From: JACVRW01 sp963819115
Lineage (GTDB): Bacteria; Actinomycetota; Thermoleophilia; Solirubrobacterales; Thermoleophilaceae
DNA: 64,000 bases
Direction of reading: 5' to 3'
NCBI GenBank assembly: GCA_963819115.1
Contig: CAWFUR010000010.1
Coordinates: 124,001 to 188,000 of the forward strand
This document shows positions 1 to 8,529 of the stretch, piece after piece. Within the stretch, counting starts at the first letter, position 1, and the number at the start of each line of letters is the position of its first letter. The position numbers were made by a program, and so were the translations under genes. The notes under the pieces were generated by a model. The model had not been told where the DNA came from, made no database searches, and saw nothing but the letters and a program-made list of their open reading frames with translations.

Positions 1-401
1 GCCCGGAGCTGGCTCGGCTGTTCGATATCTACGAGGCCTTCGTCGAGGGCCGCCTCGAATGCATTCCCGAGTACTTCGCCGAGGGCGGCTGTTACCGAAC
101 GAGCGGCGTGTTTCCCGGGATGCGGGAGCGCTACGTCGGCCATGAGGAGATCGCGGAGTTCTGGCACGCGGCGACCGAGCCGTGGGAGTCGCTGCAGATC
201 GACATCGGCCGGACGATGGCCCGCGGCGAGGATGTGGTCACGCAGATCTGGCTCACCGGGCGGGGACGCCACAGCCACATCGAGGTGAAAGGCGTCGAGG
301 CCGGCCACCTGGTGCGCTTCCGCAAGCTCAAGATCGTCGAGTTCCTGGCGTTCCCCACCTGGGATCTCGCGATGAAGGACCTCGAGGCCCTGCCGAGCTG
401 A
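1..401 (+). CDS. NTF2/SnoaL-like protein, 5' end outside the window
   Basis: The reading frame is open from base 3 and stops with TGA at 399-401; the start lies upstream of the window. The visible part reads 'LFDIYEAFVEGRL' followed by aromatic and Gly-rich strands ('GVFPGMRERYVGHEEIAEFW'), the pattern of the small alpha+beta cone fold of SnoaL/NTF2-like proteins ('x..yY..gd...l...f..d..w', then a 'G.eair.f' helix). The exact function cannot be told: the fold serves polyketide cyclases, dehydratases and ligand-binding proteins. The cupin gene starts one base after this stop, so the two are probably co-translated. No active-site assignment is made. Confidence 0.65.
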   Translation, partial: PELARLFDIYEAFVEGRLECIPEYFAEGGCYRTSGVFPGMRERYVGHEEIAEFWHAATEPWESLQIDIGRTMARGEDVVTQIWLTGRGRHSHIEVKGVEAGHLVRFRKLKIVEFLAFPTWDLAMKDLEALPS

Positions 402-402
402 G

Positions 403-774
403 ATGAACGACAGGATCAACCTTGCCGACAAGCTCGCCGCGTTCGAGGAGCGGTGGAGCCCCAAGATCGTCGGCACCATGAACGACTACAAGCTTCAGGT
501 GGTGAAGGTGGAGGGCGAGTTCGTGTGGCACCGCCACGATGAGACCGACGACTTCTTCCTGGTCACCAAGGGCCTCCTGCTCATCGACCTCCGGGAGGGC
601 GGCACCGAGCGCACCGTCGAACTGGCGCCGGGGGAGCTGTTCGTGGTTCCTCGCGGGGTCGAGCACCGCCCCCGCGCCGACACGGAGACGCACCTGCTGC
701 TGATCGAACCCGTGGGCACGCTCAACACGGGCGACGCCGGCGGCCCGCTGTCCGCGGCTGAAGAAGGGCTCTGA
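403..774 (+). CDS. Small single-domain cupin protein
   Basis: A 123-residue protein with a single cupin barrel. Cupin motif 1 is visible as 'FVWHRHDETDDFF' (about residues 38-50), with the His-x-His pair and downstream acidic residue that bind a metal. Motif 2 is 'PGELFVVPRGVEHRPRA' (about 76-92), with the closing His. Small cupins of this type include isomerases, dioxygenases and mannose-6-phosphate-isomerase-like proteins, and the substrate cannot be inferred here. It starts one base after the stop of the upstream NTF2-like gene and probably forms a two-gene unit with it. No separate promoter or good Shine-Dalgarno was found. Confidence 0.85.
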   Translation: MNDRINLADKLAAFEERWSPKIVGTMNDYKLQVVKVEGEFVWHRHDETDDFFLVTKGLLLIDLREGGTERTVELAPGELFVVPRGVEHRPRADTETHLLLIEPVGTLNTGDAGGPLSAAEEGL

Positions 775-854
775 CCGCAGCAGCACGTGAACTCACGCGC
801 GGCCACGCGCCGATGTGAGAGGGTTCCGCCGTTGACGGACCGAGGAGCCTGATC

Positions 855-3800
855 ATTCGAGGGAAAGCCCGCCGCCTCGCGGTCGCCGTCCTGTTCGCGT
901 GCCTGCTCGCCGCCGCCCCGGCGCTCGGTGCCTTCCCGGGCTCGAATCCGGACGAGAGCGTGCGGCTCAACGCGCCCAACGACCCGGACTTCGACGCCTG
1001 CGAGACCGACAACGCCGGGGGTGCCACCTGCTCGAACGTCTTCGACGAGGAGCTGGAGCGATTCGGCTTTGCGCCCAGCGCCGCGCAGGCCACGGCCCTC
1101 TACAAGCCCCCGTTCGACGCGCACGTGACCCGCCTGCAGGGGCAGAACACCCTCGCCGGCCGCAACCCACTCGGACAGGTCTCAGGCGTCTCCGCGGACC
1201 GGGCCTGGAAGCGCTCGATCGGACGCCCCGACGTGGAGATCGCGATCCTCGACACGGGGATCCGCTGGAACAACACCGCGCTCCGCAAGAAGATCGCCCT
1301 GAACGAGGCTGAGCTGCCCACCCCGCAGACCACGGGCGGGGCCCCCTGCGCCCAGGACGACTGCAACGGGGACGGCGCCTTCGACGTCGATGACTTCGCC
1401 AACGACCCGCGCGTGTCGAACTCCGCCGGGGACGACGAGGCGGACAGCATCCTTGACGCGAGCGACCTGATCAAGACGTTCAGCGGCGACGGTGACAACG
1501 ACGGCAACGGCTACGTCGACGACATCGCGGGCTGGGACTTCTTCGGGGACGACAACGATCCCTACGACGCGTCGAGCTACTCGAGCGCGGAGAACCACGG
1601 CTCAGGCCGGGCGGCGGAGGCGGGAGCCCAGACGAACGAGGGCGCCGGCGGCACGGGCGTGTGCCCGCGCTGCCAGATCGTGCCGCTGCGGGTGTGGGAC
1701 ACGTTCGTGGTCGACACCAACAACTTCGGCGAGGCCGCCCTCTACGCGGCGGACAACAGCATCGAGGTGGTGGAGGGAGCGTCGGGCGGCCTCTTCAACT
1801 CGCGCTTCGCGCGCGCCGCCTTCGCCCAGGCCTACCGCAAGGGCGTGTTCTTCGCGATCGTCTCCTCGGACCTCAACACGTCCGACCACAACATCCCGAC
1901 GCTCTACGACGAGGCCATGCAGGTGCAGGGGAGCGTGTCCGACGTGGAGGGGCTCGGCCAAAGCGGCGCGGAGGTGGGCGCCTTCCTCGGCAACCTCGGC
2001 ATCCCGACCTCGGCGCCGATCGGCACCTGGTTCCGCAACTCCGGCACCACCCAGTACGGCGGCCACGCCCACATCGTGATGCCGGCGGTGACCGGCTCGC
2101 AGGCCACCGGCCAGGCGGCGGGAGCGGCCGGGCTCGTGGCCTCCTACGGGCGCCAGAAGACCGGCGCGCCGCTCGAGCCGAACGAGATCAAGCAGCTGCT
2201 GACCATGACGGCCGAGGACGTGGTGCCCCAGAACACGGTGGGCACCGGCGTGCCGGACCCGGCCCAGGTGGGCTGGGACCAGCACTTCGGCTACGGGCGG
2301 CCGGACCTCGGCCTCGCGCTCGAGCGGATCGACCAGGGCAAGATCCCGCCGGAGGCGCTGATCACCGGGCCGGAGTGGTTCACCCCACTCAACGTGGCTC
2401 AGCAGAACAGCGTGCAGATCAGCGGGCGCCTGTCGGCCAAGCGCTCGGCCGGATACACCTGGAAGCTCCAGTGGGCACCGGGGATCGAACCGGCGGAGGG
2501 CGACTTCCAGGACGTGAACACGCAGACCGCCACGTCGCCGCTGGACGGCACGCTCGGGACGATCAACCTCAACACGGTCCGGGCGGCGCTGGACGCGCGC
2601 CCCGGCGGCGGCGCCACCACCGACGCCACGGCGCCGGCCAAGGGGCCCGGCGACAAGGACCCCAACGAGCCCGCCTTCACCGTCCGCGTGGTGGTCACGG
2701 ACTCCTCCGGTAACCGCGGCGAGGACCGCAAGGTGCTCTTCGACTACCGCGACACGTCGCTCCACTCGGGCTGGTCGCGCAAGACCGGCACCGGCGGCGA
2801 GGCCTCCCAGCGCCTGTTCGACCTCGACGGCGACAACGCGCTCGACATCGTGCAGGCGGACTCAAGCGGCGAGCTGAGCGTCCTGAAGGCCGACGGCACT
2901 CCGCTCCCGAGCTTCAACGGCGGCCAGCCGGTGCGGACCCAGACCTACGCGAACGTCCACCCGGGCGCGCCGTCCTACGCCCAGGTTGCCGCGCCACGCG
3001 AGGTGCTGCGCACACCCGCGATCGGTGACATCGACGGCGACCTCGAGCCCGAGATCGTGGACTCGGCCGGGGAGCACGTGTACGCGTGGAACGCCGACGG
3101 CAGCGTGGTGCCGGGCTTCCCGGTGCGGCTCGATCCGGCCAAGTCCACCTCCGCGCTGATCACGCGCGACAACCACATCAAGCGCGGCTTCGTCGCGTCG
3201 CCGACGCTGGGCGACCTCGTGGGCGGCTCCGCGCTCGAGATCGTGGTACCCGCGCTCGACGGGCATGTGTACGCCTGGAACGGCCAGGGCAACCTGCTGC
3301 CGGGCTTCCCCAGCAAGCTCCGGGACCCGACCGTGCCGGGCGCGGAGATCATCAACACGGCGGCCGTGGGGAACATCGCCGGCGACTCGCGGCCGGAGAT
3401 CGTGGTGCCCACCGCCGAGTTCGACCCGAACCCGACGGCGCCCGGCACGCCCACCGGCCCCACCGACCTGGCGGGCACGCTCCGCGGCGGCCTGACCAAC
3501 ATCCTGGCCAATGCCCTCGGCGGCAGCGGGCGGGTGTACGCGCTCGGCGCGAACGGCTCGGTGCTCCCTGGATGGCCGATCAAGCCGAACGGCGCCGTGC
3601 CGGACGCGCTGCCGCTCGTGGGACCCGGCGTGGATCACGTGCTGGCGAACGTGGACTCCGATCCGCTGCTCGAGGTGGTCGGCAACGTGGCCACCGGTGA
3701 CGTGGAGGCCCACAACGGCGATGGCTCCCTCGTCACCTCCTACGACTCCACGCCGCCGGGCGGCGAGCACGTGGACAAGGCGAAGGTGCTCAACCTGTTC

Positions 3801-5108
3801 GAGAACCCGATCGTGGCCGACCTCGACTCGACCCTCCCCGGACCGGAGGTGATCAAGGGCGGGCTCACGCTCAACCAGCTGGTGAACCTCGGCGTGGCCG
3901 TGGGCCAGAACCTCCCGTACAACCACGTCGTGCAGGCCTGGAACGGCCAGACCGGGGCCTCGCTGCCGGCCTATCCGCAGGCGGTGGAGGACTACCAGCT
4001 GCTCTCCAGCCCGGCGGTGGCGGACGTGTCCGCGGCGGCGGGCAAGGAGGTGCTCGTGGGCACCGGCCTCTACTACCTCCGCGACATCAACTCCACGGGC
4101 GAGGAGGGCGCCGGCTGGCCCAAGTTCACCGGGGGCTGGCTCTTCGGCGTACCCGCTGTGGGCGACGTGGACGGCGACGGCAACCTCGAGGTGTCCGCGC
4201 TCACGCGCGAGGGCTACTCGTTCCTGTGGGACACCGACAGGCCCGCCTGCGGCACCAACGACGAGTGGTGGACCTCCCGCCACGACGAGTGGTCAACCGG
4301 CGCCTACGGCACGGACAGCCGCCCGCCGGGCACGCCGCGCGGACTCAGCGTGACGCGCAGCGGGAGATCGGTGACGCTCAGCTTCACGGCGCCCGGCGAC
4401 GACTGGCTCTGCGGGAAGGCGCGCCGCTACCGGATCGTGAAGGCCTCGGGGTCGATCCAGCACCCGGGCGACGGCACCGTGGTGGGCGACTTCGACGCGG
4501 ACGCGTCGGCGGGGCAGACCGAGACGCACACGGTGGCCGACATCGGCCAGGCCACCCGCGTGGCCGTGCTCTACCAGGACGCCGCGGGCAACTGGGGCCG
4601 CCTCGCGTCCGCGGCCGTGCCCGCTCCGCACGTGGGCTTCCTCTTCGGCAGGGGCGCCCCCGGCACGCAGTTCAGCGCCACCAGCGGCAACGTGAAGCGC
4701 GTCTCGCGCTTCTTCCTCTGGTTCCCGGCCACCGTGACCGCGCTGACCATCCACGCGGACGGCAAGGGGGGCGGCACCGGCTCGCAGAAGATGCGCGGCC
4801 TCATCTACGCCGACTCTGCCGGCCAGCCCGGCAAGCTGCTGAACCACACCTTCGAGGGCGCCGTGACCGCCGGAGCCGCCGCCTCCTGGGTTCGGCTCCC
4901 ACTCCCGTTCCAGATCGACCTGAAGCCCGGCTACTACTGGCTCGGGATCCAGTCGGGCCTGAACCACAACGTGACCCGTTACTCGTGGTCACCGCAGGCG
5001 CAGGGGCGGCGCTACAACCTCGACTCCTATCTGGACGGCGCGGCCAGCCCGTTCGGGCCGCCGATCACGGACGACCAGTCGATCGCCGTGCACGCGCTGG
5101 GCTACTGA
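855..5108 (+). CDS. Secreted S8 (subtilisin-like) peptidase with FG-GAP repeat region
   Basis: About 1,417 residues, predicted exported. The frame encodes a clear signal peptide (Arg/Lys-rich 'RGKARRLAVAVLFACLLAAA' ending near 'PALGA') at bases 858-930, but no ATG, GTG or TTG lies in frame upstream of it after the stop at 816-818. The first GTG (960) would delete the signal. ATT at 855 sits 7 bases after GAGGAG (842-847) and is taken as the start; CTG 849 and ATC 852 are alternatives. Catalytic Asp is in 'ILDTGI' (residue 133), His in 'NHGSGRA' (248) and Ser in 'TGSQATG' (415), which departs from the usual GTSxAxP. Acidic Ca-binding-like loops sit between Asp and His. From about residue 640 there are several FG-GAP/VCBS-type blades ('GDIDGDLEPEIV', 'GDVDGDGNLEV'), then an FN3-like segment and a C-terminal beta domain. 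It ends 12 bases before the amidotransferase gene. Confidence 0.85.
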   Translation: MRGKARRLAVAVLFACLLAAAPALGAFPGSNPDESVRLNAPNDPDFDACETDNAGGATCSNVFDEELERFGFAPSAAQATALYKPPFDAHVTRLQGQNTLAGRNPLGQVSGVSADRAWKRSIGRPDVEIAILDTGIRWNNTALRKKIALNEAELPTPQTTGGAPCAQDDCNGDGAFDVDDFANDPRVSNSAGDDEADSILDASDLIKTFSGDGDNDGNGYVDDIAGWDFFGDDNDPYDASSYSSAENHGSGRAAEAGAQTNEGAGGTGVCPRCQIVPLRVWDTFVVDTNNFGEAALYAADNSIEVVEGASGGLFNSRFARAAFAQAYRKGVFFAIVSSDLNTSDHNIPTLYDEAMQVQGSVSDVEGLGQSGAEVGAFLGNLGIPTSAPIGTWFRNSGTTQYGGHAHIVMPAVTGSQATGQAAGAAGLVASYGRQKTGAPLEPNEIKQLLTMTAEDVVPQNTVGTGVPDPAQVGWDQHFGYGRPDLGLALERIDQGKIPPEALITGPEWFTPLNVAQQNSVQISGRLSAKRSAGYTWKLQWAPGIEPAEGDFQDVNTQTATSPLDGTLGTINLNTVRAALDARPGGGATTDATAPAKGPGDKDPNEPAFTVRVVVTDSSGNRGEDRKVLFDYRDTSLHSGWSRKTGTGGEASQRLFDLDGDNALDIVQADSSGELSVLKADGTPLPSFNGGQPVRTQTYANVHPGAPSYAQVAAPREVLRTPAIGDIDGDLEPEIVDSAGEHVYAWNADGSVVPGFPVRLDPAKSTSALITRDNHIKRGFVASPTLGDLVGGSALEIVVPALDGHVYAWNGQGNLLPGFPSKLRDPTVPGAEIINTAAVGNIAGDSRPEIVVPTAEFDPNPTAPGTPTGPTDLAGTLRGGLTNILANALGGSGRVYALGANGSVLPGWPIKPNGAVPDALPLVGPGVDHVLANVDSDPLLEVVGNVATGDVEAHNGDGSLVTSYDSTPPGGEHVDKAKVLNLFENPIVADLDSTLPGPEVIKGGLTLNQLVNLGVAVGQNLPYNHVVQAWNGQTGASLPAYPQAVEDYQLLSSPAVADVSAAAGKEVLVGTGLYYLRDINSTGEEGAGWPKFTGGWLFGVPAVGDVDGDGNLEVSALTREGYSFLWDTDRPACGTNDEWWTSRHDEWSTGAYGTDSRPPGTPRGLSVTRSGRSVTLSFTAPGDDWLCGKARRYRIVKASGSIQHPGDGTVVGDFDADASAGQTETHTVADIGQATRVAVLYQDAAGNWGRLASAAVPAPHVGFLFGRGAPGTQFSATSGNVKRVSRFFLWFPATVTALTIHADGKGGGTGSQKMRGLIYADSAGQPGKLLNHTFEGAVTAGAAASWVRLPLPFQIDLKPGYYWLGIQSGLNHNVTRYSWSPQAQGRRYNLDSYLDGAASPFGPPITDDQSIAVHALGY

Positions 5109-5120
5109 GGAGTCGCGCCC

Positions 5121-5954
5121 ATGTGCAGGTGGCTCGCTTACTACGGGAATCCGGTCCGGCCGGAGGTGCTCCTGTACGACGCGGAGAACTCGCTGGTCGA
5201 GCAGAGCCGCCGGGACCGTCTCGCGGGCGGCTTCTCCAACGCCGACGGCTTCGGGCTCGGGTGGTACGGCGACCGTGACTCCCCCGGCCTGTACCGCAGC
5301 GTCGCGCCGGCGTGGGGGGACCGCAACCTGCGGGAGCTGGCCGGGCAGATCGAGTCGCGGCTCTTCCTGGCCCACATCCGTGCGGCCACGGGCACGCCGG
5401 TGGAGCAGACCAACTGCCATCCCTTCCGGCACGGCCCGTGGCTGTTCGTCCACAACGGCTTCATCGACGACTTCCTCCGCCAGCGGCGCGAGCTGCTGCT
5501 CGCGGTGGATCCGGATGTGTTCACGGGGATCGAGGGCACCACCGACTCCGAGCTGATGTTCCACCTCGCCCTGACCTTCGGGCTGGAGGACGAGCCGCTG
5601 GCGGCGCTCGAGAGGATGGCCGGCTTCGTGGAGGAGACCGGCCGCCGTCATGGCGTGGCGGAACCGCTGCAGATGACCGTCGGGCTGAGCGACGGCGAGC
5701 GGCTGTACGCGGCGCGGTACGCGAGCGGCCCGAAGGTGAACTCGCTGTATGTGTCCGCGGACGCGAGCGCCGTGCGCGCGCTCTATCCCGACGAGGAGCG
5801 GTTCCGGGAGCTGGGTGACGAGGCGCGCGCGGTCGTGTCCGAGCCGCTCGGCGACCTGCCCGCGGTCTGGCAGGAGGTGCCGGTCGGCACCGCGCTCATC
5901 GTGCAGGAGGGCAAGGACGAGCAGGTGCCGTTCGCGCCGCGTTCGCCGGGCTGA
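5121..5954 (+). CDS. Class II glutamine amidotransferase (EgtC/YafJ-like)
   Basis: A 277-residue N-terminal-nucleophile hydrolase. After Met removal, Cys2 ('MCRWLAYYG') would be the nucleophile. Other family hallmarks are 'DGFGLGWYG', the arginine motif 'HIRAATGTPVEQTNCHPF' and the glutamine-binding 'VHNGFIDDF' and 'TDSELMF'. Members hydrolyse gamma-glutamyl amides; the best-known actinobacterial one is EgtC of ergothioneine synthesis. No other egt gene is nearby, so that pathway role is not supported and the general family name is safer. GGAG lies 8 bases before the ATG. The gene ends one base from the stop of the convergent MMPL gene. Confidence 0.85.
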   Translation: MCRWLAYYGNPVRPEVLLYDAENSLVEQSRRDRLAGGFSNADGFGLGWYGDRDSPGLYRSVAPAWGDRNLRELAGQIESRLFLAHIRAATGTPVEQTNCHPFRHGPWLFVHNGFIDDFLRQRRELLLAVDPDVFTGIEGTTDSELMFHLALTFGLEDEPLAALERMAGFVEETGRRHGVAEPLQMTVGLSDGERLYAARYASGPKVNSLYVSADASAVRALYPDEERFRELGDEARAVVSEPLGDLPAVWQEVPVGTALIVQEGKDEQVPFAPRSPG

Positions 5955-5955
5955 G

Positions 5956-8259
5956 CTAGGCGGTCGCGGGCTTCGACGGGTCGTGGGAGGCCGGCGTGCT
6001 CGGCGCCGCGCCCTCGCCGCCGGCCGGCGGCAGGCCCGCGCCCTCCGGGCTCACGCGCGGCAGCCACTCGAGCCAACTGGGCAGGTACCAGTTCCAGTCG
6101 CCCAGCAGCTTCATGCTCGCCGGGAGCAGAACGCCCCGGATCAGCGTCGCATCGATGAGCACGGCCATACCGAGTCCCACCCCCAGCTCCTTGAATACCA
6201 GGAGCGAGAGGGTGGCGAAGATCGCGAACACCGAGACCATTACCACCGCCGCGCTGGTCACGACGCCCGCTGTGGTCTTGATCCCGTGCGCCACCGCCTC
6301 GTCGGTGCCCATCCCGCGGTCATAGGCCTCGCGGATCCGAGTGAGGATGAACACGTGGTAGTCCATCGAGAGCCCGAACAGGATCACGAACAGGAACAGC
6401 GGCATCCATGAGGTGATCGCTCCATTGGACTTGAAGCTGAGGAACGACTCCAGGTGGCCCTTCTGGAAGATCCAGACGATGATCCCGTAGGCCGCCCCGA
6501 CCGAGAGCAGGTTGAGCAGGATGGCCTTCAGCGGGATCACGATCGAGCGGAACGTGAACAGCAGCAGGAGGAAGGCCGCCGTGAGCACGAAGGCGAACAC
6601 AAGCGGCACGTGCGACTTCAGCGTGTCGTTGAAGTCCTTCGAGCCGGCGGTGTATCCGGTCACGTCGGCGGTCACATCCGGGACCTGCCCGAGCGTGGGC
6701 GGGATGAGGTCGTCACGCAGCTCGGCCAGTGCCCGATTCGAGCTCGAGTCGCTCCCGTCCCCGACTATCGGGATCTCGATCCTCTCGACCGTGCCGTCAC
6801 GGTTGATCTGGGTGACCACCGGCTGCTTGAAGTTGTCGCTCACGGCGGCACGGGCGCGCAGGCGGCGGATCGCCTGCTGGACCGGCGGAGCCGAGACGTC
6901 ATTCGCCCCCACCACCACCACGGCCGGGATCGGACCGCCGGGGAACGCTGCCTGGATCTTGTTGTAGGTCTGGATCGCGGCGAGGTCCTGGGGCAGCGAC
7001 TCCACGTTCTCGTTTGCGGTGTGGAGGCTGAAGGCCGGGATGGCCAGGAAGACGAGGGTGCCCCCGGCGACCACGATCGCGATGACCGGATGCCGCAGCA
7101 CGCGATCGACGAGGCGTGACCAGACCCCGCTCTCACTGGGGATCCACGGCATGTCCTTGATGATCGGCACGCCGCCCTTCTCCACCCGGTCGCCGAGCCA
7201 CGCGAGAATCGCGGGCAGGACGGTGAGCGATCCCACCACGGCCACGGCGACCACGAGGATGGTGCCGGTGGCGAACGACGTGAACGTGGGTGCCCCGGCC
7301 AGGTACATCCCCGACATGGCGATCATCACGGTGAAGCCCGAGATCATCACCGCGCGTCCCGAGGTGGCCGCGGCGGCGGCCAGCGACGCCTGCTCGCTGC
7401 GTCCCCCCTCGCGTTCCTCGCGCTCGCGGCGCAGGTAGAACATGGAGTAGTCCACGCCCACGGCGAGGCCGATCAGGAGGATCACCTCGTTGATCGAGCT
7501 GTCCACGCCACCGGTGATGTGACTGATCGGGCCGATCAGGCCGATGGTGGCCAGCACCGCGGTGAGCGCAAGAAGCAGCGGCACCGACGCCGCCACCACG
7601 GCGCCGAACGCAACCAACAGGATCAGCAACGTCACCGGAAGCGACGTGAGCAGCGCCCTCCCGAAGTCGTCGCTCACCACCTTCTCGATCTGCTTCTCGG
7701 CGCTCGCGTCGCCGAACTCCCCGACGGTGAACCCCGGGTGCGCCTTCTGCACGTCGGCGACTCCGTCCAGCGCCGGGCCGACGCGGTCCTGGACCTCGGT
7801 GTCGTCGCCCGCGATCTGGAAGCGGAGCAGCGCCGAGCGCCCGTCGCTCGAGATGTTCCCGCGATTCTCGGGCCTGTACGGGTTCTCGAACGCCTGGGTG
7901 TGAGGCAGGGCCGAGAGCCGGCGCTGGGCGTCGGCCACGGTTGCGCGGAACGCCGGGTCGGAGGCCCTCGCGCTGCCGCTCTGGACGAGCACCATCTCGT
8001 CGGCGTGCTTCGGGGACGCATCCCTGAGCGTCTTGTCCGCCCGGCCGGACTCCCCCACACCGGCCTCCGAGTTGTCGAGCGTCTTCGTCCCCACTGCCGC
8101 GCCGATCGCGAACGCAACGAACACGAACGCGAGCCATCCCCAGATCGCGACCTTGCGGTGTTGGGCGCTCCACACGCCGGCGCGGGCGGCGATGCCCCTG
8201 GGACGCCAGCCGAGATCGTCGGCGGGGCGTGGCGAGTCGGGATCCCGGGCGCGGGCCAT
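5956..8259 (-). CDS. MMPL-family RND exporter
   Basis: 767 residues with two MMPL halves: one N-terminal membrane helix, a large extracytoplasmic loop, then five or six helices, repeated. The family signatures are 'GLAVGVDYSMFYLRRERE' in the first half and 'FGLSMDYHVFILTRIREAYDRG' in the second, which carry the Asp-Tyr pairs of the proton-relay helices. Actinobacterial members export lipids, glycolipids or small hydrophobic compounds and confer resistance; the substrate is unknown here. AGGAGG lies 7 bases before the ATG, so this start is good. It is divergent from the 50-aa ORF at 8377 across about 117 bases, and no TetR-type regulator is adjacent. Confidence 0.9.
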   Translation of the reverse strand: MARARDPDSPRPADDLGWRPRGIAARAGVWSAQHRKVAIWGWLAFVFVAFAIGAAVGTKTLDNSEAGVGESGRADKTLRDASPKHADEMVLVQSGSARASDPAFRATVADAQRRLSALPHTQAFENPYRPENRGNISSDGRSALLRFQIAGDDTEVQDRVGPALDGVADVQKAHPGFTVGEFGDASAEKQIEKVVSDDFGRALLTSLPVTLLILLVAFGAVVAASVPLLLALTAVLATIGLIGPISHITGGVDSSINEVILLIGLAVGVDYSMFYLRREREEREGGRSEQASLAAAAATSGRAVMISGFTVMIAMSGMYLAGAPTFTSFATGTILVVAVAVVGSLTVLPAILAWLGDRVEKGGVPIIKDMPWIPSESGVWSRLVDRVLRHPVIAIVVAGGTLVFLAIPAFSLHTANENVESLPQDLAAIQTYNKIQAAFPGGPIPAVVVVGANDVSAPPVQQAIRRLRARAAVSDNFKQPVVTQINRDGTVERIEIPIVGDGSDSSSNRALAELRDDLIPPTLGQVPDVTADVTGYTAGSKDFNDTLKSHVPLVFAFVLTAAFLLLLFTFRSIVIPLKAILLNLLSVGAAYGIIVWIFQKGHLESFLSFKSNGAITSWMPLFLFVILFGLSMDYHVFILTRIREAYDRGMGTDEAVAHGIKTTAGVVTSAAVVMVSVFAIFATLSLLVFKELGVGLGMAVLIDATLIRGVLLPASMKLLGDWNWYLPSWLEWLPRVSPEGAGLPPAGGEGAAPSTPASHDPSKPATA

Positions 8260-8376
8260 CCGCTGACCTCCTGACGTTTGCGGGCCGGACGGGGGCAGAC
8301 CGCCGGACAGGGTGCGCTGCGCCGACCCTAACGCGGGTCGCCCACGGGTTGCAATAGGTTGCGCCCGGTGCGCGGC
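8260..8376. promoter_or_regulatory. Divergent intergenic region between MMPL exporter and ABC operon
   Basis: This 117-base gap must hold both promoters. It contains a strong minus-strand ribosome-binding site for the MMPL gene, two GCCGGAC direct repeats (about 8282-8310) and a GGTTGC direct repeat separated by AATA (8347-8362). TAGGTT within the latter could be a plus-strand -10. No perfect palindromic operator was found. Confidence 0.35.
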
Positions 8377-8529
8377 ATGAGCGTCGGAGCGACAATCGCC
8401 CTGGGCGCCGTGACGGGCCTGGCCGTCGGGATCCTGATCAGCGTGACCACGGGCATTCCCCTCATGCCCGAGCTCGGCCTGGTGCTGGGCACGCTCGTGG
8501 GATGGCTGTCCCGCCGGGGCCGCGCGTGA
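8377..8529 (+). CDS. Hypothetical 50-aa membrane peptide
   Basis: A 50-residue ORF starting with ATG 8377 and ending with TGA 8527-8529. It encodes two hydrophobic stretches ('IALGAVTGLAVGILISV' and 'LGLVLGTLVGWL') around a short turn and ends in basic residues, so it is probably a small two-helix membrane protein. The case for it being real is that its TGA overlaps the GTG start of the next gene (GTGA at 8526-8529), the same overlap style used at the other junctions of this operon. No homologue is recognised. It may be an accessory subunit of the downstream exporter. Confidence 0.5.
   Translation: MSVGATIALGAVTGLAVGILISVTTGIPLMPELGLVLGTLVGWLSRRGRA

Noticed and set aside
2862..4283. Minus-strand open frame of 473 codons opposite the subtilase
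   Set aside because: Same shadow effect; the sequence is compositionally biased and overlaps a well-supported plus-strand gene.
5121..5954. Naming the amidotransferase egtC
   Set aside because: Motifs fit the broad class II group, but no egtA, egtB or egtD gene is nearby, so the pathway is unsupported.
8502..8526. ATG 8502 as the start of the DUF4386 gene
   Set aside because: It lies within the small upstream ORF. GTG 8526 overlaps that ORF's stop as the other junctions of the operon do.
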